Source: CAVYGM01 sp963768025 (GTDB lineage: Bacteria; Bacteroidota; Bacteroidia; Cytophagales; Spirosomataceae). Taken from it: DNA of 64,000 nt. Every line of letters begins with the position of its first letter. Positions within the stretch are counted from its first letter, which is position 1. The DNA lies in NCBI GenBank assembly GCA_963768025.1, contig CAVYGM010000005.1:62001-126000 (forward strand). Reading direction: 5' to 3'. A program made the translations under genes and the position numbers. The notes beneath the pieces were generated by a model. It did not search any database and was not told the DNA's origin. It was given only the letters and a program-made list of their open reading frames with translations. Of the stretch, positions 8,401 through 18,753 are shown one piece after another.

Positions 8401-8940
8401 GAAAGTGTTCAATAAAGTGTGACAATTTTGGATTTCATTAAATTGAAAACCAAAAGAACAAAATGGGAAAAGAAGAAAAGCAATATAGCCTGCTTGGTTG
8501 TGATCCTAACTAAGAGGCATTCCGTGAGCAGAGCATCGCTCGCATGATGTATTCCTATAAAGAACTATCGGGCAAAGGCGGTTTATTAGCACCTCAATTA
8601 TAAGATTTTCTGGATGCGGCCCTCTCGGGGGAAATGAAAGCGCACGTGGAGCAGAACCGCCCCAACCGGCGAAACGCGGGGCGCTCCGAGGCGGAGCAAG
8701 GGCAAGGCGGTGAAGATGGTCCATGGACCGGTAGGCATTGAGATGCCCAGCGACCGCGATGGCACATTCGAACCTGAGCTGATCGCCAGGCGGCAGGCGC
8801 CCCTGGGATATGGACTTGACAGCTTCATCCTGTCACTCTAAGGCAAAGGGCTGTCTTACGAGATACATCCAGGGTCATTTAGTGTATCTGCATGGCCTGG
8901 AATTTCGTACGAATGTGGGCGCCCCCCCGATATTGCTGTA
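8400..8940 (+). mobile_element. Decayed IS256-family insertion sequence, left part only
   Basis: A left-end-like sequence (GAAAGTGTTCAATAAAGTGTG from 8401) precedes a degraded IS256-type transposase reading frame that breaks off near 8940. The AAGTGTTCA...AAGTGTGACA pattern resembles terminal repeats of IS256 relatives. No right end was found, so the element is truncated. Confidence 0.6.
8463..8940 (+). pseudogene. IS256-family transposase fragment
   Basis: Starting at ATG 8463 the frame reads MGKEEKQYSLLGCDPN, stop, EAFREQSIARMMYSYKELSG, then KGGLLAPQL, stop, DFLDAALSGEMKAHVEQNRP, NRRNAGRS. After a one-base shift it continues as KGKAVKMVHGPVGIEMPSDR, DGTFEPELIARRQ, then another stop within SL-GKGLSYEI and a further shift to QGHLVYLHGLEF. 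These match in order the N-terminal third of IS256 transposases (FLEAALEGEM, RNGRSxKTVK, VPRDRxGxFEPxIVxKRQ, SLYAKGMSxRDI, IxxHLxxxYG). Three in-frame stops and at least two frameshifts make it clearly dead. The DDE catalytic part is absent. Confidence 0.8.
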
Positions 8941-9099
8941 AGCCTGCTCATTAAGGGTCAATATACCTTGTGACAGCCATTGGCTATTTAGATGAAATGT
9001 GTAGTATACCGATGCCCTGATCAAATTTTAGGTAGCCATATTAAGATCATATTATAATTTAAAAATTCTTGTATTAGTATAATTACGCTATAAACACGA

Positions 9100-9108
9100 T
9101 ATAATTTT
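9100..9108 (+). promoter_or_regulatory. Bacteroidota-type TAnnTTTG promoter box
   Basis: TAATTTTG, matching the TAnnTTTG -7 element of Bacteroidota promoters, lies about 15-20 nt upstream of the first ATG of the zinc-ribbon gene. No convincing -33 TTG at the usual spacing was found. If used, the downstream ATG at 9175 would leave a normal leader. Confidence 0.35.
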
Positions 9109-9174
9109 GTAATTTCCATCCATATGATTATATTTACTAAACTATCTAACCCATGTTCTAACAACCCAGATCTT

Positions 9175-9486
9175 ATGCCAAAACTAGATCGCTCTGAATT
9201 CAAATACAACGCTAAGGTGTTTGAAAAGTCTTGCTTGTGGTGCGGGACGGTTTACTTTGCCAGCCGATCCACCGCCAAATACTGTTCTTCTACCTGCCGT
9301 GGCTACGCTAATCAAGCCAAAAACTCAGAGGAATTAGTACCATACGATGAAACCGAAAAAATGATTTCTGCCTTACTTTCGGAAAATGCGTATTTAAAGG
9401 GGCAGTTGCAACGGTATGTAACGGAAAATGAGGAGTTGAAATCAAAATTGCTTCGGGTCGACGCTCCCGAAAAACCCAATTCCTGA
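9175..9486 (+). CDS. Small zinc-ribbon protein with C-terminal coiled coil
   Basis: A 103-residue protein from ATG 9175 (MPKLDRSEFKYNAKVFEKSC); an in-frame ATG at 9124 would add 17 residues and cannot be excluded. It holds CLWCG...KYCSSTC, a CxxC-x(n)-CxxxC cysteine pattern that should bind one zinc ion (MYM/FCS-like ribbon). A heptad-like helix follows (EKMISALLSENAYLKGQLQR, YVTENEELKSKLL), likely to dimerise. Small ribbons of this kind in Bacteroidota are often found near mobile DNA and may bind DNA, but no function is established here. It lies between IS256 debris and the AraD1 gene and converges with the latter (stops 4 bp apart). Confidence 0.65.
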   Translation: MPKLDRSEFKYNAKVFEKSCLWCGTVYFASRSTAKYCSSTCRGYANQAKNSEELVPYDETEKMISALLSENAYLKGQLQRYVTENEELKSKLLRVDAPEKPNS

Positions 9487-9489
9487 CTA

Positions 9490-10503
9490 CTAGCCTAACT
9501 GCCGCACCGGCTCAATCCGTTCTGATAAATTATCGATACGGAGGCGGTTTCGTAGGGCCCTACCTAGGGACTCCCAGGCTACTACCATTTCGTCTCCATC
9601 GGCCAGTTGGATATTGGCTCCAAAACTAAATGCATCGGCTCCCAGAAAATGTACGTGCAAATCCATGGGAACGCGGTGGTTGGGGTATTTGAAGTGATGA
9701 TATTCCAGATTTTCAAGGCTGTGCGCCATGTTGTTTTCGCCGGATTTTATTTCCTTTTCCCACAGGATAGCACCATTACGGTGAACTGACACTTTCCCTT
9801 TTATTTCTGCAATATGATCCACCAGCACCAACTCCGGACCTAAAGCACAGGTGCGGAGTTTGGAAGGAGCCAGGTATAGGTAGTTTCTCCTTTCCATGAC
9901 GTGATCCGAAAACTCATTGCCCGTTACGAACCCAATCCGGTGGGGTATTCCATCTTTGTCATTGATGTACACCGCGGCAAGCTCGGGTTCTTCTCCACCA
10001 TCATCGCCAAAGGCAGGGACCAGCAACTCATCCCTATGGCCACGTAGCAGACTACCATTACCTTTGTAAAACCATTCAGGTTGTACCCCTACATGCCCCG
10101 GCTCAGGTTTGCCACCTTCCAGACCCCAGCGGTACATCCGCATACTGTCGGTTAGTTCCGGTTCATCCTTGGTATCATGCATATTCTGCCGGCTTTCGGC
10201 ACTTGCCTTGTGGGTAAGTCCGGTACCGGAAATCATACAAAAACGGGGATCGGTGGGATGATCCATCGCCGGCAACAATTTCCAATCCGCGGTGCCTTCG
10301 TATACATCGTCATAAGCCAGGTGCCCGTCGGTGGGAATTTCTTCCAGCAGTGTCCTCAGGGAAATTGCTCGCTCAAGTGCCTCCTGGGCCAGAGAGAAAA
10401 TACTGTTGAAATAGCGGATCAGCACCAGGTCGGGCTCTCGCACGATGGCTACGCGGCGCTGACCATTGGAGTGGATAAGTTGAACTAAATGGGGGTTTGT
10501 CAT
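9490..10503 (-). CDS. AraD1/GguC-type FAH-superfamily enzyme (2-keto-3-deoxy sugar acid dehydratase-like)
   Basis: A 337-residue protein of the AraD1 (GguC) family, related to the fumarylacetoacetate hydrolase fold. Features are the N-terminal MTNPHLVQLIHSNGQRRVAI, a central PEPGHVGVQPEWFYKGNGS block, EEPELAAVYI with the conserved ExE metal ligands, GFVTGNEFSDHVMERRNYLY, and C-terminal DLHVHFLGADAFSFG. Some family members are L-2-keto-3-deoxyarabonate dehydratases. The exact substrate is inferred, not shown. It is cytosolic. It is 34 bp downstream of the sulfatase on the same strand, so probably co-transcribed. A sugar-acid role fits the aldarate locus further along the window. Confidence 0.8.
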   Translation of the reverse strand: MTNPHLVQLIHSNGQRRVAIVREPDLVLIRYFNSIFSLAQEALERAISLRTLLEEIPTDGHLAYDDVYEGTADWKLLPAMDHPTDPRFCMISGTGLTHKASAESRQNMHDTKDEPELTDSMRMYRWGLEGGKPEPGHVGVQPEWFYKGNGSLLRGHRDELLVPAFGDDGGEEPELAAVYINDKDGIPHRIGFVTGNEFSDHVMERRNYLYLAPSKLRTCALGPELVLVDHIAEIKGKVSVHRNGAILWEKEIKSGENNMAHSLENLEYHHFKYPNHRVPMDLHVHFLGADAFSFGANIQLADGDEMVVAWESLGRALRNRLRIDNLSERIEPVRQLG

Positions 10504-10537
10504 ACGAGTGTAGGCTAGTGGTACCTAAATATTCTGG

Positions 10538-12111
10538 TTAATCTTCGATCTTTTCCTTTTCGAAGTCGCTGGGATTTACCCAACCGGTGTTGAATTTCTC
10601 CCCCTTCATATAGCGTTCATAAAAGCCATTCACATCCTCTGCCAGGGGGTATTGTTCGTACAAATGTCCAAATCCTTTCATTCGCAAATCGCCTTGAGCT
10701 AAGAGTTTTGCTTCCATTTCTTTTTCCATTGCCTTCCGAAGCGACTGGTATTTCGGGTTTGCGGCTAGGTTTTGGATGCAGTCCGGGTCTTTTTTTACAT
10801 CGTACAATTCTTCGGAAGGTCTCATTCCGAAGCTGCTGTGCCAATAACTCTTATCTATTCCCTTGCGTCGATTGGTAAGAAGGAGCGTTTTTGTTGCTCC
10901 TCCGTCGCAATTGAGGTAACCCGTTTCGGGATTACAAGCCGGCCATCGGCTGGGCTCGTAATTTTTCAGATACAGCATCCCATTTTTGTGGAAGCCCCGA
11001 ATGGGGTACCCTACGTCCTGGGGTCGTCCATAGTCGTGCCTCTCCTGCCCCACCAGCTGAAAATTTCTGCCCGATTGTACCTGTCCGCTCTTGGTACTAT
11101 TAAAGATAGGTACCAAGCTTTGACCGATCATGGGGCGCATTCCCGAAGCCACGGGAGTGATTCCGGCTAGATCCAGAAAAGTTGGGGCTAGGTCGGTCAT
11201 ATTCACATAATCACTTACCTGTCTACCCGGATTTTTGACCCCCTTTTTCCACATAACCGCAAAGGGAATATGGTTGGCATTTTCGTACGCATTGCCCTTT
11301 ACCCGCGGGAAGGGCATTCCGTGATCGGAGGTATAAACAATGAGCGTATTTTCCAATTTGCCGGACTCTTCAAGGTATTTAAGCACATATTCCACATGCT
11401 TATCCATGTACTCAATTTCGTAGGCATAATCGAGCAAATCCGTACGAATCGTCAATGAATCAGGATAATAACCCGGAACATGTTCGATCATTTCCGGCTT
11501 TTTATTGCCTTTCTTGATACCAGCCCCGTATTCGTAAGCCCGGTGGGGTTCGGTAAACCCAAGCCAAAAACACCAGGGTTTTTCACCCGCCTGTTTTACA
11601 AAATCAGCAAAATTTCCCGAGTAGTCATTGTCGGATATAAAGCGGGCAGGCGGGGTGGTTTTGAGGGTAGAGAAATTCTTTATCAATAATTCACGCTTGG
11701 AACCGTCTTCGTTCAGTACCCGTCCAGGGGCATATCCTTTTCCGGTGTACCCCACAAAATAACCGTTATCTGCCAGTACCTCCGGATAGGTTTTGAAATA
11801 GTTGGGAAAGTAGATGCTGTGGTTCATCGCGGCATCCAACTGCCAGGGATTGCGCCCGGTAAGCATGCAGGACCGCGACGGGGCACATTTAGCGTTGGGG
11901 GTATACGCATTTTGAAAAAGGATTCCTTCCCGAGCTACGCGGTCGAAGCCAGGGGTATTGACCCACGTTCGCCCGTAGGCACTCATGTCCAGTCCGGCGT
12001 CGTCGGCTACGATGAATAGGATATTGGGGCGAACGGGATCCGGTTTTTTGAAGGAAAAATAGGAACCTGATGCTATTACAGTAAAAAAAGGAAGGCGGCA
12101 GTTTTGTTCAT
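10538..12111 (-). pseudogene. Secreted type I sulfatase, N-terminus frameshifted
   Basis: An arylsulfatase-family protein. NAKCAPSRSCMLTGR contains the CxPSR signature whose Cys becomes formylglycine. HxD-like metal and active-site blocks follow (GFTEPHRAYEYG, LIVYTSDHGMPFPRVKGNAYE, RMPM-type ending). The frame from 11986 lacks the first metal-binding Asp pair. That pair lies upstream in the same frame (RPNILFIVADDAGLD) but is not connected to an ATG. The ATG at 12111 gives MNKTAAFLF and then runs out of frame at a run of seven A (12083-12089, plus strand). Eight bases would restore MNKTAAFLFFTVIASGSYFS and a full signal peptide. The protein would act on sulfated sugars in the periplasm. The break is a one-base loss in a homopolymer, real or an error. 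Confidence 0.8.
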
Positions 12112-12234
12112 GTGAATGGTCAGGCCACTTTCTGGCGTTGTAGGTAGTGGTAATAAAGGGTACGTTTCCTCACAGAAGAAAAAACTGACACCGATTTAAC
12201 CTTCCTTTATTCGAAATTTTAGACCAGTTTTCAG

Positions 12235-15200
12235 ATGGGTAAGTATTTCGGAAGTGAGTCTTTAGAAGTAAACAATTCATTTGTACCAGTGAGACTTCTC
12301 TTAGCGCTATTCATTCTTTACGCCATTTGCGCCTGCCAGCCCGCCCTGCCGCCGGAGGTTAGTGAAGCTATGCAGTTACTTCCTCCGAAACTGGATTACA
12401 ATTACCACGTCAAACCAATCCTGTCGGATAAATGCTTCGCCTGCCATGGTCCGGATCAGAAAAAACAGAAGGCCGGCCTCCGGCTTGACCTGGTGGATAA
12501 TGCTTACGGTGACCTACCCGAAAATCCAGGAAAAGTAGCCATTGCCCCAGGTAGCCTGCGCAAAAGTGAAGTTTTTCATCGCATTACCTCCACTGATCCC
12601 AAGGTGCTGATGCCTTCACCGGAATCACACCTGACGCTCACCGCCTACGAAAAGGCCGTGCTTATTAAGTGGATCCAGGATGGTGCCGAGTATAAACCGC
12701 ATTGGGCGTTTGTAGCCCCGAAGATGCCCATACTGCCAGCGGTCACGAAGAAAGGTTGGATCAAAAACCCAATTGATAATTTTGTTTTGGCCAAACTGGA
12801 AGAAAAAAAACTAGCTCCTTCCCCAGCAGCGGACAAAGAAACCCTGATCCGAAGGGTAACGTTCGACCTCACGGGTCTGCCCCCTACCCTAGCTCAGATT
12901 GATTCTTTTTTAAAGGATACCCGAAAGAATGCTTACGAAATACTGGTAGATAGCTTACTGGCCTCTCCCCACTACGGCGAGAGAATGGCCGTTGACTGGC
13001 TTGATCTGGCCCGTTTCGCCGACTCGCATGGCTATACCGTGGACCGACTGCGGGATATGACCCCCTACCGCGACTGGGTGATAAAGGCCTTTAACCAAAA
13101 TATGTCCTATGATTCCTTTATCCACTGGCAGCTGGGCGGTGACCTCATGCGGGACCCTAAAACTGGGGGAAGCCCTACCAAGGAAATGAAAATCGCGACG
13201 GCCTTCAACCGCAACCACCAGCAGAATATGGAAGGGGGTATCATCGAAAAAGAATTTCAGACTGAGTATGTCCTGGATCGAACCAATACGTTCGGGGAAG
13301 CTTTTCTGGGGCTGTCGGTAGGGTGTGCCCGCTGCCATGACCATAAGTATGATCCGGTGTCTCAAAAGAACTATTACCAGCTTACCAGTTTTTTCAATAA
13401 TGTGGAGGAAGCCGGCCAAATATCATGGGACAACACCATGCCTTCCCCCACGCTGTTGCTCCCGACCGAAAAACAGGAGAAAACCCTGGATTCACTCCGG
13501 GTTATGGTGGAGAAACAAATAGGTACTTTGCAAGAAACCCAAAAAGCGGGAGAGGTTGATTTTGAAAAATGGATCAAGCAAAAAGGGTACACGAAACTAA
13601 AAAACCAACCCATTCCCAAGGACGGACTATTAGCTAGATTTAGTTTTGATAAAAATTCGTTGGCTAATGAATTAAATCCCAAACAACTTGCTTACACCAC
13701 GCTAGTGGGCGACAAACGGGAAAAAGAAAATTTCGTGGAGGGGCACCGGGGCGAAGGACTTCAGCTAAACGGAGACGCCTGGCTCGACCTCGACCGGGTT
13801 GGGATTTTCAGAAAAATGGAGCCATTCAGTGTGGGGCTGTGGGTAAGTATTCCAAAGGAGGTTCAAGAGGGCGTGATTTTCCATAAAAGTCAGGCTGAAC
13901 GCTTGTACAACTTTAAGGGATACCATGTGTACCTACGCGAGGGCAAACTGGAAGCCAGTCTTTCCCACGCCGCCCCGTCTAACGCCATTACCAAAGTCAG
14001 CCGAGTGAATATCCCGCAAGGAAGCTGGTTTCAGCTGACCATGACCTACGATGGTTCGGGAATGGCTGCGGGCTTAAAACTTTTTATAAATGGGGCTGAA
14101 TTGGCAATGACTACCACCATGGATCAGCTTTCGAAGGATATAATTTTTGATGAACGGTACGTCAAACCCCAACCCGGCCTGCAAATAGGCGGCTGGTACC
14201 GGGGCTATGGGTTAAAAAACGGCCTCGTGGATGACATTGTGGTGTATAACCGCAACTTGACCCCACACGAGGTTGCCCTGCTATCGGAAAAAGCTACCTG
14301 GGAAACAAGTACCATTAAATCCCCCGATCAACTGTCTGATTTGGAAAAATCCAAGTTAAAGGCATACTACTTTTCAGCAGTTCATTCTACCACCGGTAAA
14401 GCATTCAAAGAATTGACCAGGTACCGAACGGTACTTGCGGATAGCACCGAAAAAGTGCAGGAATTAATGGTGATGCAGGAAACGACCAAGCCCAAACAGG
14501 CCCACCTGTTGAATCGGGGGAACTATGATGCCCCAGGTGAAAAGGTTTTTCCCGCTACTCCCGAAAAGATTTTTGGGTTTCCGAGTAGTTTACCCAAAAA
14601 CCGCTACGGCCTAGCCCAATGGCTCACGGATAAACAAAACCCATTGACGGCCAGGGTGGCGGTCAATCGCTATTGGCAACTTTTCTTTGGAACCGGTTTG
14701 GTCAAAACCACCGAGGATTTTGGTAATCAGGGTGAATTGCCGTCCCATCCGGAACTCCTGGATTGGCTGGCCATCAGCTTTCGGGATTCGGGTTGGGATG
14801 TAAAAAAGCTGGTTAAAGGAATTGTTACCTCGGCTACCTACCGGCAAACTTCCACTACCACCAAGGAATTATTGGAAAAAGATGCCCAGAACCGGTTGCT
14901 GGCGCGCGGACCGGCTCGTCGGCTCTCGGCCGAGATGATGCGCGATAATGCCCTGATGGCAAGTGGTCTAATAAATCTGGAAATTGGGGGAAAAAGTATA
15001 AAGCCCTATCAACCGGCCGATCTGTGGCGCATCAATAGTTCTAAATACGAGCAGGATAGTACTGAAGTGATATACAAACGAAGCCTGTATATTCTCATTA
15101 AGCGATCCGTTCCCAATCCTACGCTGGGTACCTTCGATGCCCCGAGTAGAAGTTTTTGTACCGTACGTCGACAAAAGACGAACACGCCTCTGCAAGCGCT

Positions 15201-15525
15201 GGTAACGCTGAACGATCCGACATTCGTGGAAGCTTGCAAAGTACTCGGAGAAAAAATGGCCAAAGAGCCAACCGCTGAGGAAGCCATCCGGCAAGCGTAC
15301 CGGAGCTTGACGGGTACCTCCCCCCGGCCAGCCGAATTGGAACTCCTGGTGCAGATGCAAAAAAGTGAATATGAAAAATTCAAGACAAATAAGAAAAGAA
15401 CGGATGGATGGCTTTCGGTTGGGTTTTATAAAATCAAAAAAGCACCCGACCGTCCCTTGCTCGCTTCCTACGCCGTGGTAGCCAGCACAATCATGAATTC
15501 CAACGCCACCCTGATAAGACGCTAG
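12235..15525 (+). CDS. PSCyt1/DUF1549/LamG/DUF1553 secreted heme protein
   Basis: A 1096-residue protein of the type first described in Planctomycetes. It has a lipoprotein-like start (FILYAICAC). Residues about 50-115 are the cytochrome-like PSCyt1 domain with heme motif CFACH ([19 protein letters not shown]). Next comes DUF1549 (about 165-370, [53 protein letters not shown] with a second CxxCH). A LamG-like concanavalin domain spans about 470-690 ([16 protein letters not shown]). DUF1553 spans about 790-1075 ([37 protein letters not shown]). It is thought to act outside the cytoplasm in polysaccharide-linked oxidation, but the reaction is unknown. It is followed 4 bp later by its usual partner, a DUF1501 protein. 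Confidence 0.88.
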   Translation: MGKYFGSESLEVNNSFVPVRLLLALFILYAICACQPALPPEVSEAMQLLPPKLDYNYHVKPILSDKCFACHGPDQKKQKAGLRLDLVDNAYGDLPENPGKVAIAPGSLRKSEVFHRITSTDPKVLMPSPESHLTLTAYEKAVLIKWIQDGAEYKPHWAFVAPKMPILPAVTKKGWIKNPIDNFVLAKLEEKKLAPSPAADKETLIRRVTFDLTGLPPTLAQIDSFLKDTRKNAYEILVDSLLASPHYGERMAVDWLDLARFADSHGYTVDRLRDMTPYRDWVIKAFNQNMSYDSFIHWQLGGDLMRDPKTGGSPTKEMKIATAFNRNHQQNMEGGIIEKEFQTEYVLDRTNTFGEAFLGLSVGCARCHDHKYDPVSQKNYYQLTSFFNNVEEAGQISWDNTMPSPTLLLPTEKQEKTLDSLRVMVEKQIGTLQETQKAGEVDFEKWIKQKGYTKLKNQPIPKDGLLARFSFDKNSLANELNPKQLAYTTLVGDKREKENFVEGHRGEGLQLNGDAWLDLDRVGIFRKMEPFSVGLWVSIPKEVQEGVIFHKSQAERLYNFKGYHVYLREGKLEASLSHAAPSNAITKVSRVNIPQGSWFQLTMTYDGSGMAAGLKLFINGAELAMTTTMDQLSKDIIFDERYVKPQPGLQIGGWYRGYGLKNGLVDDIVVYNRNLTPHEVALLSEKATWETSTIKSPDQLSDLEKSKLKAYYFSAVHSTTGKAFKELTRYRTVLADSTEKVQELMVMQETTKPKQAHLLNRGNYDAPGEKVFPATPEKIFGFPSSLPKNRYGLAQWLTDKQNPLTARVAVNRYWQLFFGTGLVKTTEDFGNQGELPSHPELLDWLAISFRDSGWDVKKLVKGIVTSATYRQTSTTTKELLEKDAQNRLLARGPARRLSAEMMRDNALMASGLINLEIGGKSIKPYQPADLWRINSSKYEQDSTEVIYKRSLYILIKRSVPNPTLGTFDAPSRSFCTVRRQKTNTPLQALVTLNDPTFVEACKVLGEKMAKEPTAEEAIRQAYRSLTGTSPRPAELELLVQMQKSEYEKFKTNKKRTDGWLSVGFYKIKKAPDRPLLASYAVVASTIMNSNATLIRR

Positions 15526-15529
15526 CATT

Positions 15530-17035
15530 ATGGAGCATCACGACGAGGAGTTTCGACTCCATACCCCCGATTTCAGGAAATTGAACGAGAATCTGGACCG
15601 GCGACAATTCCTGACCAAAACCACGCTGGGCCTCGGAGCGCTGGCGGTGGGTTCTCTGTTTGGTGCCGACAAGCCCGCCAGGCTAGTTAACAAGGGGGAG
15701 GGCCTCTCAGAAGATACCCAGGAAGCGATTCTAAAGGCGATTCCACACTTTGCCCCCAAAGCCCGTCGGGTCGTGTACTTGTTTATGAGTGGGGGGCCTT
15801 CCCAATTTGAGACGTTTGATTATAAACCCAAACTGGCCGACTTATTCGGTAAAGAGCTGCCCGATTCCGTCCGGCAGGGGCAGCGGTTAACGGGAATGAG
15901 TTCCAGCCAAAGTACCCTCCCCATTGCCCCCTCCCAATTCAAATTCAACAGGCACGGGAAAAGCGAAACCTGGGTAAGCGAATTGCTGCCCTACACGGCG
16001 AAAGTCGTGGATGACCTATGCCTGATAAAATCGCTGTACACCGAGCAAATCAACCACGACCCGGCCATTACATTTTTCCAGACGGGCAATCAGCTGCCCG
16101 GTCGCCCTTCCATCGGATCGTGGATCAGCTACGGGCTGGGCTCCGATAATCAGAACCTACCTACTTTCATTTCCCTCATTTCAAAAAACGGTAACGGTCA
16201 GCCTTTGTATGCGCGTCTGTGGGGAAGTGGATTTCTGCCTACCCGTTACGAAGGTACCCAGTTCCGATCGGGCAAGGACCCGGTACTTTTCCTAAATAAC
16301 CCCGAAGGGTACGACGGTACCGACCGCCGCGAAATGCTTGATTATCTAAACAAATTGAACCAGCTGCAAAACGAAGGGTACGGTGACCCGGAGTTTGAAA
16401 ATCGCATGGCGCAGTTTGAGATGGCGTATCGAATGCAAACGTCGGTGCCGGAGGTAATGGACGTCACCAAGGAAACCGACGAAGTATTTGAGTTGTATGG
16501 CCCCGATAGTCGCGATCCGGGTACCTTTGCGGCTAATTGCCTCCTGGCTCGCAAGCTGTTGGAAAAAGGAGTCCGATTTGTGCAGCTGTACCATCAGGGC
16601 TGGGATCAGCACGATTCGCTGCCGAAGGGGATTACCAACCAATGCAAAAATGTGGATCAGGCTACGGCTGCCCTGGTGATGGATCTCAAACGGCGCGGGA
16701 TGCTGGATGACACTCTGGTGATTTGGGGGGGCGAGTTCGGCAGAACGGTATACTCCCAAGGAAAGCTCACCGATACCAATTATGGCCGCGACCACCACCC
16801 GCGTTGTTTTACCATGTGGATGGCTGGCGCCGGAGTCAAGGCCGGACTGAGCTACGGTGAAACGGATGATTTTAGCTACAACATCACCCAAAATCCCGTT
16901 CACGTCCACGACTTCCAGGCAACCTTGCTGCATCTCCTGGGCATTGACCACGAGCGGCTCACCTTCAAATTCCAAGGCCGACGCTACCGGCTGACCGACG
17001 TACACGGCAAGGTGGTTTCAGCATTATTGTCCTAG
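15530..17035 (+). CDS. DUF1501 family protein (Tat-exported, sulfatase-fold)
   Basis: A 501-residue protein whose N-terminus has a twin-arginine-like signal ([19 protein letters not shown]). The body matches DUF1501: [38 protein letters not shown] block ([20 protein letters not shown]), [51 protein letters not shown] and [19 protein letters not shown]. The fold is alkaline-phosphatase/sulfatase-like with His/Asp metal-binding blocks. It starts 4 bp after the DUF1549/DUF1553 gene, the conserved two-gene arrangement of this family, so the two products probably work together in the periplasm. Substrate unknown. Confidence 0.88.
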   Translation: MEHHDEEFRLHTPDFRKLNENLDRRQFLTKTTLGLGALAVGSLFGADKPARLVNKGEGLSEDTQEAILKAIPHFAPKARRVVYLFMSGGPSQFETFDYKPKLADLFGKELPDSVRQGQRLTGMSSSQSTLPIAPSQFKFNRHGKSETWVSELLPYTAKVVDDLCLIKSLYTEQINHDPAITFFQTGNQLPGRPSIGSWISYGLGSDNQNLPTFISLISKNGNGQPLYARLWGSGFLPTRYEGTQFRSGKDPVLFLNNPEGYDGTDRREMLDYLNKLNQLQNEGYGDPEFENRMAQFEMAYRMQTSVPEVMDVTKETDEVFELYGPDSRDPGTFAANCLLARKLLEKGVRFVQLYHQGWDQHDSLPKGITNQCKNVDQATAALVMDLKRRGMLDDTLVIWGGEFGRTVYSQGKLTDTNYGRDHHPRCFTMWMAGAGVKAGLSYGETDDFSYNITQNPVHVHDFQATLLHLLGIDHERLTFKFQGRRYRLTDVHGKVVSALLS

Positions 17036-17200
17036 CAGGTGCAGGTTCACCTGGATCCCTGATTTTCGTCATTATTCGTGACTGGGATAGATGCGGTATT
17101 GATGAAATCGCCTTTGGTAAATTGATAGTAGTGCCTGGCAGCACTCTTGAAAAATTGGGTAATTGCCAACATTCCGGGAAAATGTTTCATTTAAAAGCGC

Positions 17201-17515
17201 TTAGGGTTTGGTCTCCCGTTTACTATGAATTTCGACACCACGATACCGCAGGTATTTGTAAAACGTTACTTTTGAGATGTCCAGCTTGTTGGCAATCAGA
17301 TTGACCCCCTATGAACCCTCTTTGTAATACATTTCTGCCAGGCGCGCATTTTTCTCCGCTTCGGGCGTCAGGCCTTTTTGCCGTCCCCCTTTGCGCCTCG
17401 AGCTCGCGCTGAAATCAAGCCGGCCTGGGTGCGCTCCCGGATTAGGTCCCGCCGGTGCGCCGGGGCGCTCAAATTCCGCCAGTGAAGCGAACAAGTTCAG
17501 CTCCAAGCACGCATT
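17201..17515 (-). pseudogene. Serine recombinase remnant (C-terminal half)
   Basis: Minus-strand sequence reads LNLFASLAEFER, then after disturbed frame GRLDFSASSRRKGGRQKGLT, PEAEKNARLAEMYYKEGS, a stop, and in the same frame GVNLIANKLDISKVTFYKYL and RYRGVEIHSKRETKP. This is the end of the catalytic domain plus the DNA-binding helix-turn-helix of a Tn3-type resolvase. The N-terminal catalytic half with the active serine is missing. It is a dead fragment, different in sequence from the resolvase at 7.4-7.9 kb, and marks a second mobile-element boundary just after the PSD1/DUF1501 pair. Confidence 0.8.
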
Positions 17516-17826
17516 ATATTTCTGGTTGGTGAATCCAAGATTCTTACTTGGTACATCTAACAGGCTCTACCTTTCGCTTAAATGAAGCAAGAGCCTATTA
17601 GCATATATTAATATTTCCTTAAATTATTGGATATATCAGTTTAATATTGTAAAATTGTTCTCCACGCCTTCATACGATTCCTCACCCCTACCCTAGCGCA
17701 TTCCGTTTTAGTGACGCATACGTTTTGACGTTGTTTTCCACGCTTCTGTCACCTCATCATCTGGTAGTTCAACTACGAGAAATCTGGGTTTGCTTTGCTT
17801 TACCTCTTACTTAACCTTACCTTCCT
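17516..17826. other. Intergenic stretch without a recognisable gene
   Basis: AT-rich DNA between the recombinase remnant and the 17827 gene. A weak hairpin with AGGCTCT/AGAGCCT arms lies at 17562-17596. It must contain the promoter of the 17827 gene, but no convincing TTG/TAnnTTTG pair was found. Confidence 0.4.
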
Positions 17827-18630
17827 ATGAAATCGGCAATCTCGATTATTCTGTCCAGTTTGTTCGCCGTCCTATTTGTGACGGTGGGTTTACCTGCCTA
17901 CCCACAGACTGCTACCTCAGCGCCTGCCTATCTGTACCGGGAGTACATGAAAGTAGAGCCCGACAAGGAGGTGGATTATATCAAACTCGAGCAAACCTGG
18001 AAAAAAGTACATACCAAGCGAAAGGCTCAAGGGAATATTCTGGATTGGGCCTTATACCGCCGCGTGTTTCCGAGTGGGACCAATGCCGTGTATGACTATA
18101 TGACGGTAACGGCATTTGCAACCGCCGCAAAATACCACGCCGGAAACGCCATGACCTGGGACTATATCGTACAGATAATGGATGAGTCCGATATGGGTAC
18201 CATGGAGAATACGGATAAAATCAGGAAGATAGTGGAGCGATGCATGGATGTGGACCTGGAATACCTGCAAACCGATGGACGGTTTATTCAGATTACCCGG
18301 TTGGCCGCCAAACCCGGATCCGGGGCTGAGTTGCGAAAAATGGAAGCGATGATGAAACCGGTTTTTGCTGAGGCCGCAAAAATGGGAAAAATTGCCAGCT
18401 GGAGATTTGGCCAGCGGTTATACCCAATTGACTCGGAGTCGGGGAATTATTATAGGGTGATCACCTCCAACAATCTGGATGACATGTTCAAGGGAACTGA
18501 TGTTTTTCTGGAAACTGCTTTTAAAAAAGTGTATCCCACCAAAAACTTTCAGACGACCATTGGCACTTTCAGAGATATGATCACTATTTTAAACGTGGAG
18601 CTTTGGGAAAGCATGGATCGGACAAGGTAG
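17827..18630 (+). CDS. Secreted protein of unknown function
   Basis: A 267-residue protein with a clear Sec signal peptide (MKSAISIILSSLFAVLFVTV, cleaved near YPQTA). The mature protein has two similar-looking halves (YREYMKVEPDKEVDYIKLEQ and YLQTDGRFIQITRLAAKPGS), each a strand followed by a helix. This suggests a tandem alpha/beta-barrel of the dimeric ferredoxin-like type, though this is only pattern-based. No catalytic motif was recognised. It stands alone on the plus strand, convergent with glucarate dehydratase, with two hairpins between them. Confidence 0.65.
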   Translation: MKSAISIILSSLFAVLFVTVGLPAYPQTATSAPAYLYREYMKVEPDKEVDYIKLEQTWKKVHTKRKAQGNILDWALYRRVFPSGTNAVYDYMTVTAFATAAKYHAGNAMTWDYIVQIMDESDMGTMENTDKIRKIVERCMDVDLEYLQTDGRFIQITRLAAKPGSGAELRKMEAMMKPVFAEAAKMGKIASWRFGQRLYPIDSESGNYYRVITSNNLDDMFKGTDVFLETAFKKVYPTKNFQTTIGTFRDMITILNVELWESMDRTR

Positions 18631-18632
18631 CT

Positions 18633-18664
18633 GTCGGATGACGAATCTACGTTCGTCATCCGAC
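18633..18664 (+). terminator. Hairpin after the 17827 gene
   Basis: A perfect 13-bp stem (GTCGGATGACGAA and its complement) with a 6-nt loop starts 3 nt after the stop codon. There is no T-run after it. Its position still suggests 3'-end formation. Confidence 0.5.
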
Positions 18665-18694
18665 TTACCCAGGTAGATGAAACGAGTGTTGACC

Positions 18695-18722
18695 TCCACG
18701 GCTAGGGTACCCTAGCCGTGGA
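18695..18722. repeat. 28-bp perfect palindrome centred on GGTACC
   Basis: A gapless palindrome lies between the convergent 17827 and glucarate dehydratase genes. Each arm is TCCACGGCTAGGGT and its complement. It could act as a two-way terminator stem or as a binding site for a dimeric protein. Confidence 0.6.
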
Positions 18723-18753
18723 CAACGGTTGGGTGCTAGTTGTGTGAGTAAGC

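Noticed and set aside
8506..8828. Minus-strand open frames in the IS256 region
   Set aside because: The plus strand carries the decayed transposase in the same place.
17036..17060. Weak hairpin after the DUF1501 gene (CAGGTG/CACCTG)
   Set aside because: Only six base pairs and no T-run; not enough for a terminator call.
17827..18630. NIPSNAP-family assignment for the secreted protein
   Set aside because: The two-halves alpha/beta pattern is suggestive, but no NIPSNAP signature is visible.
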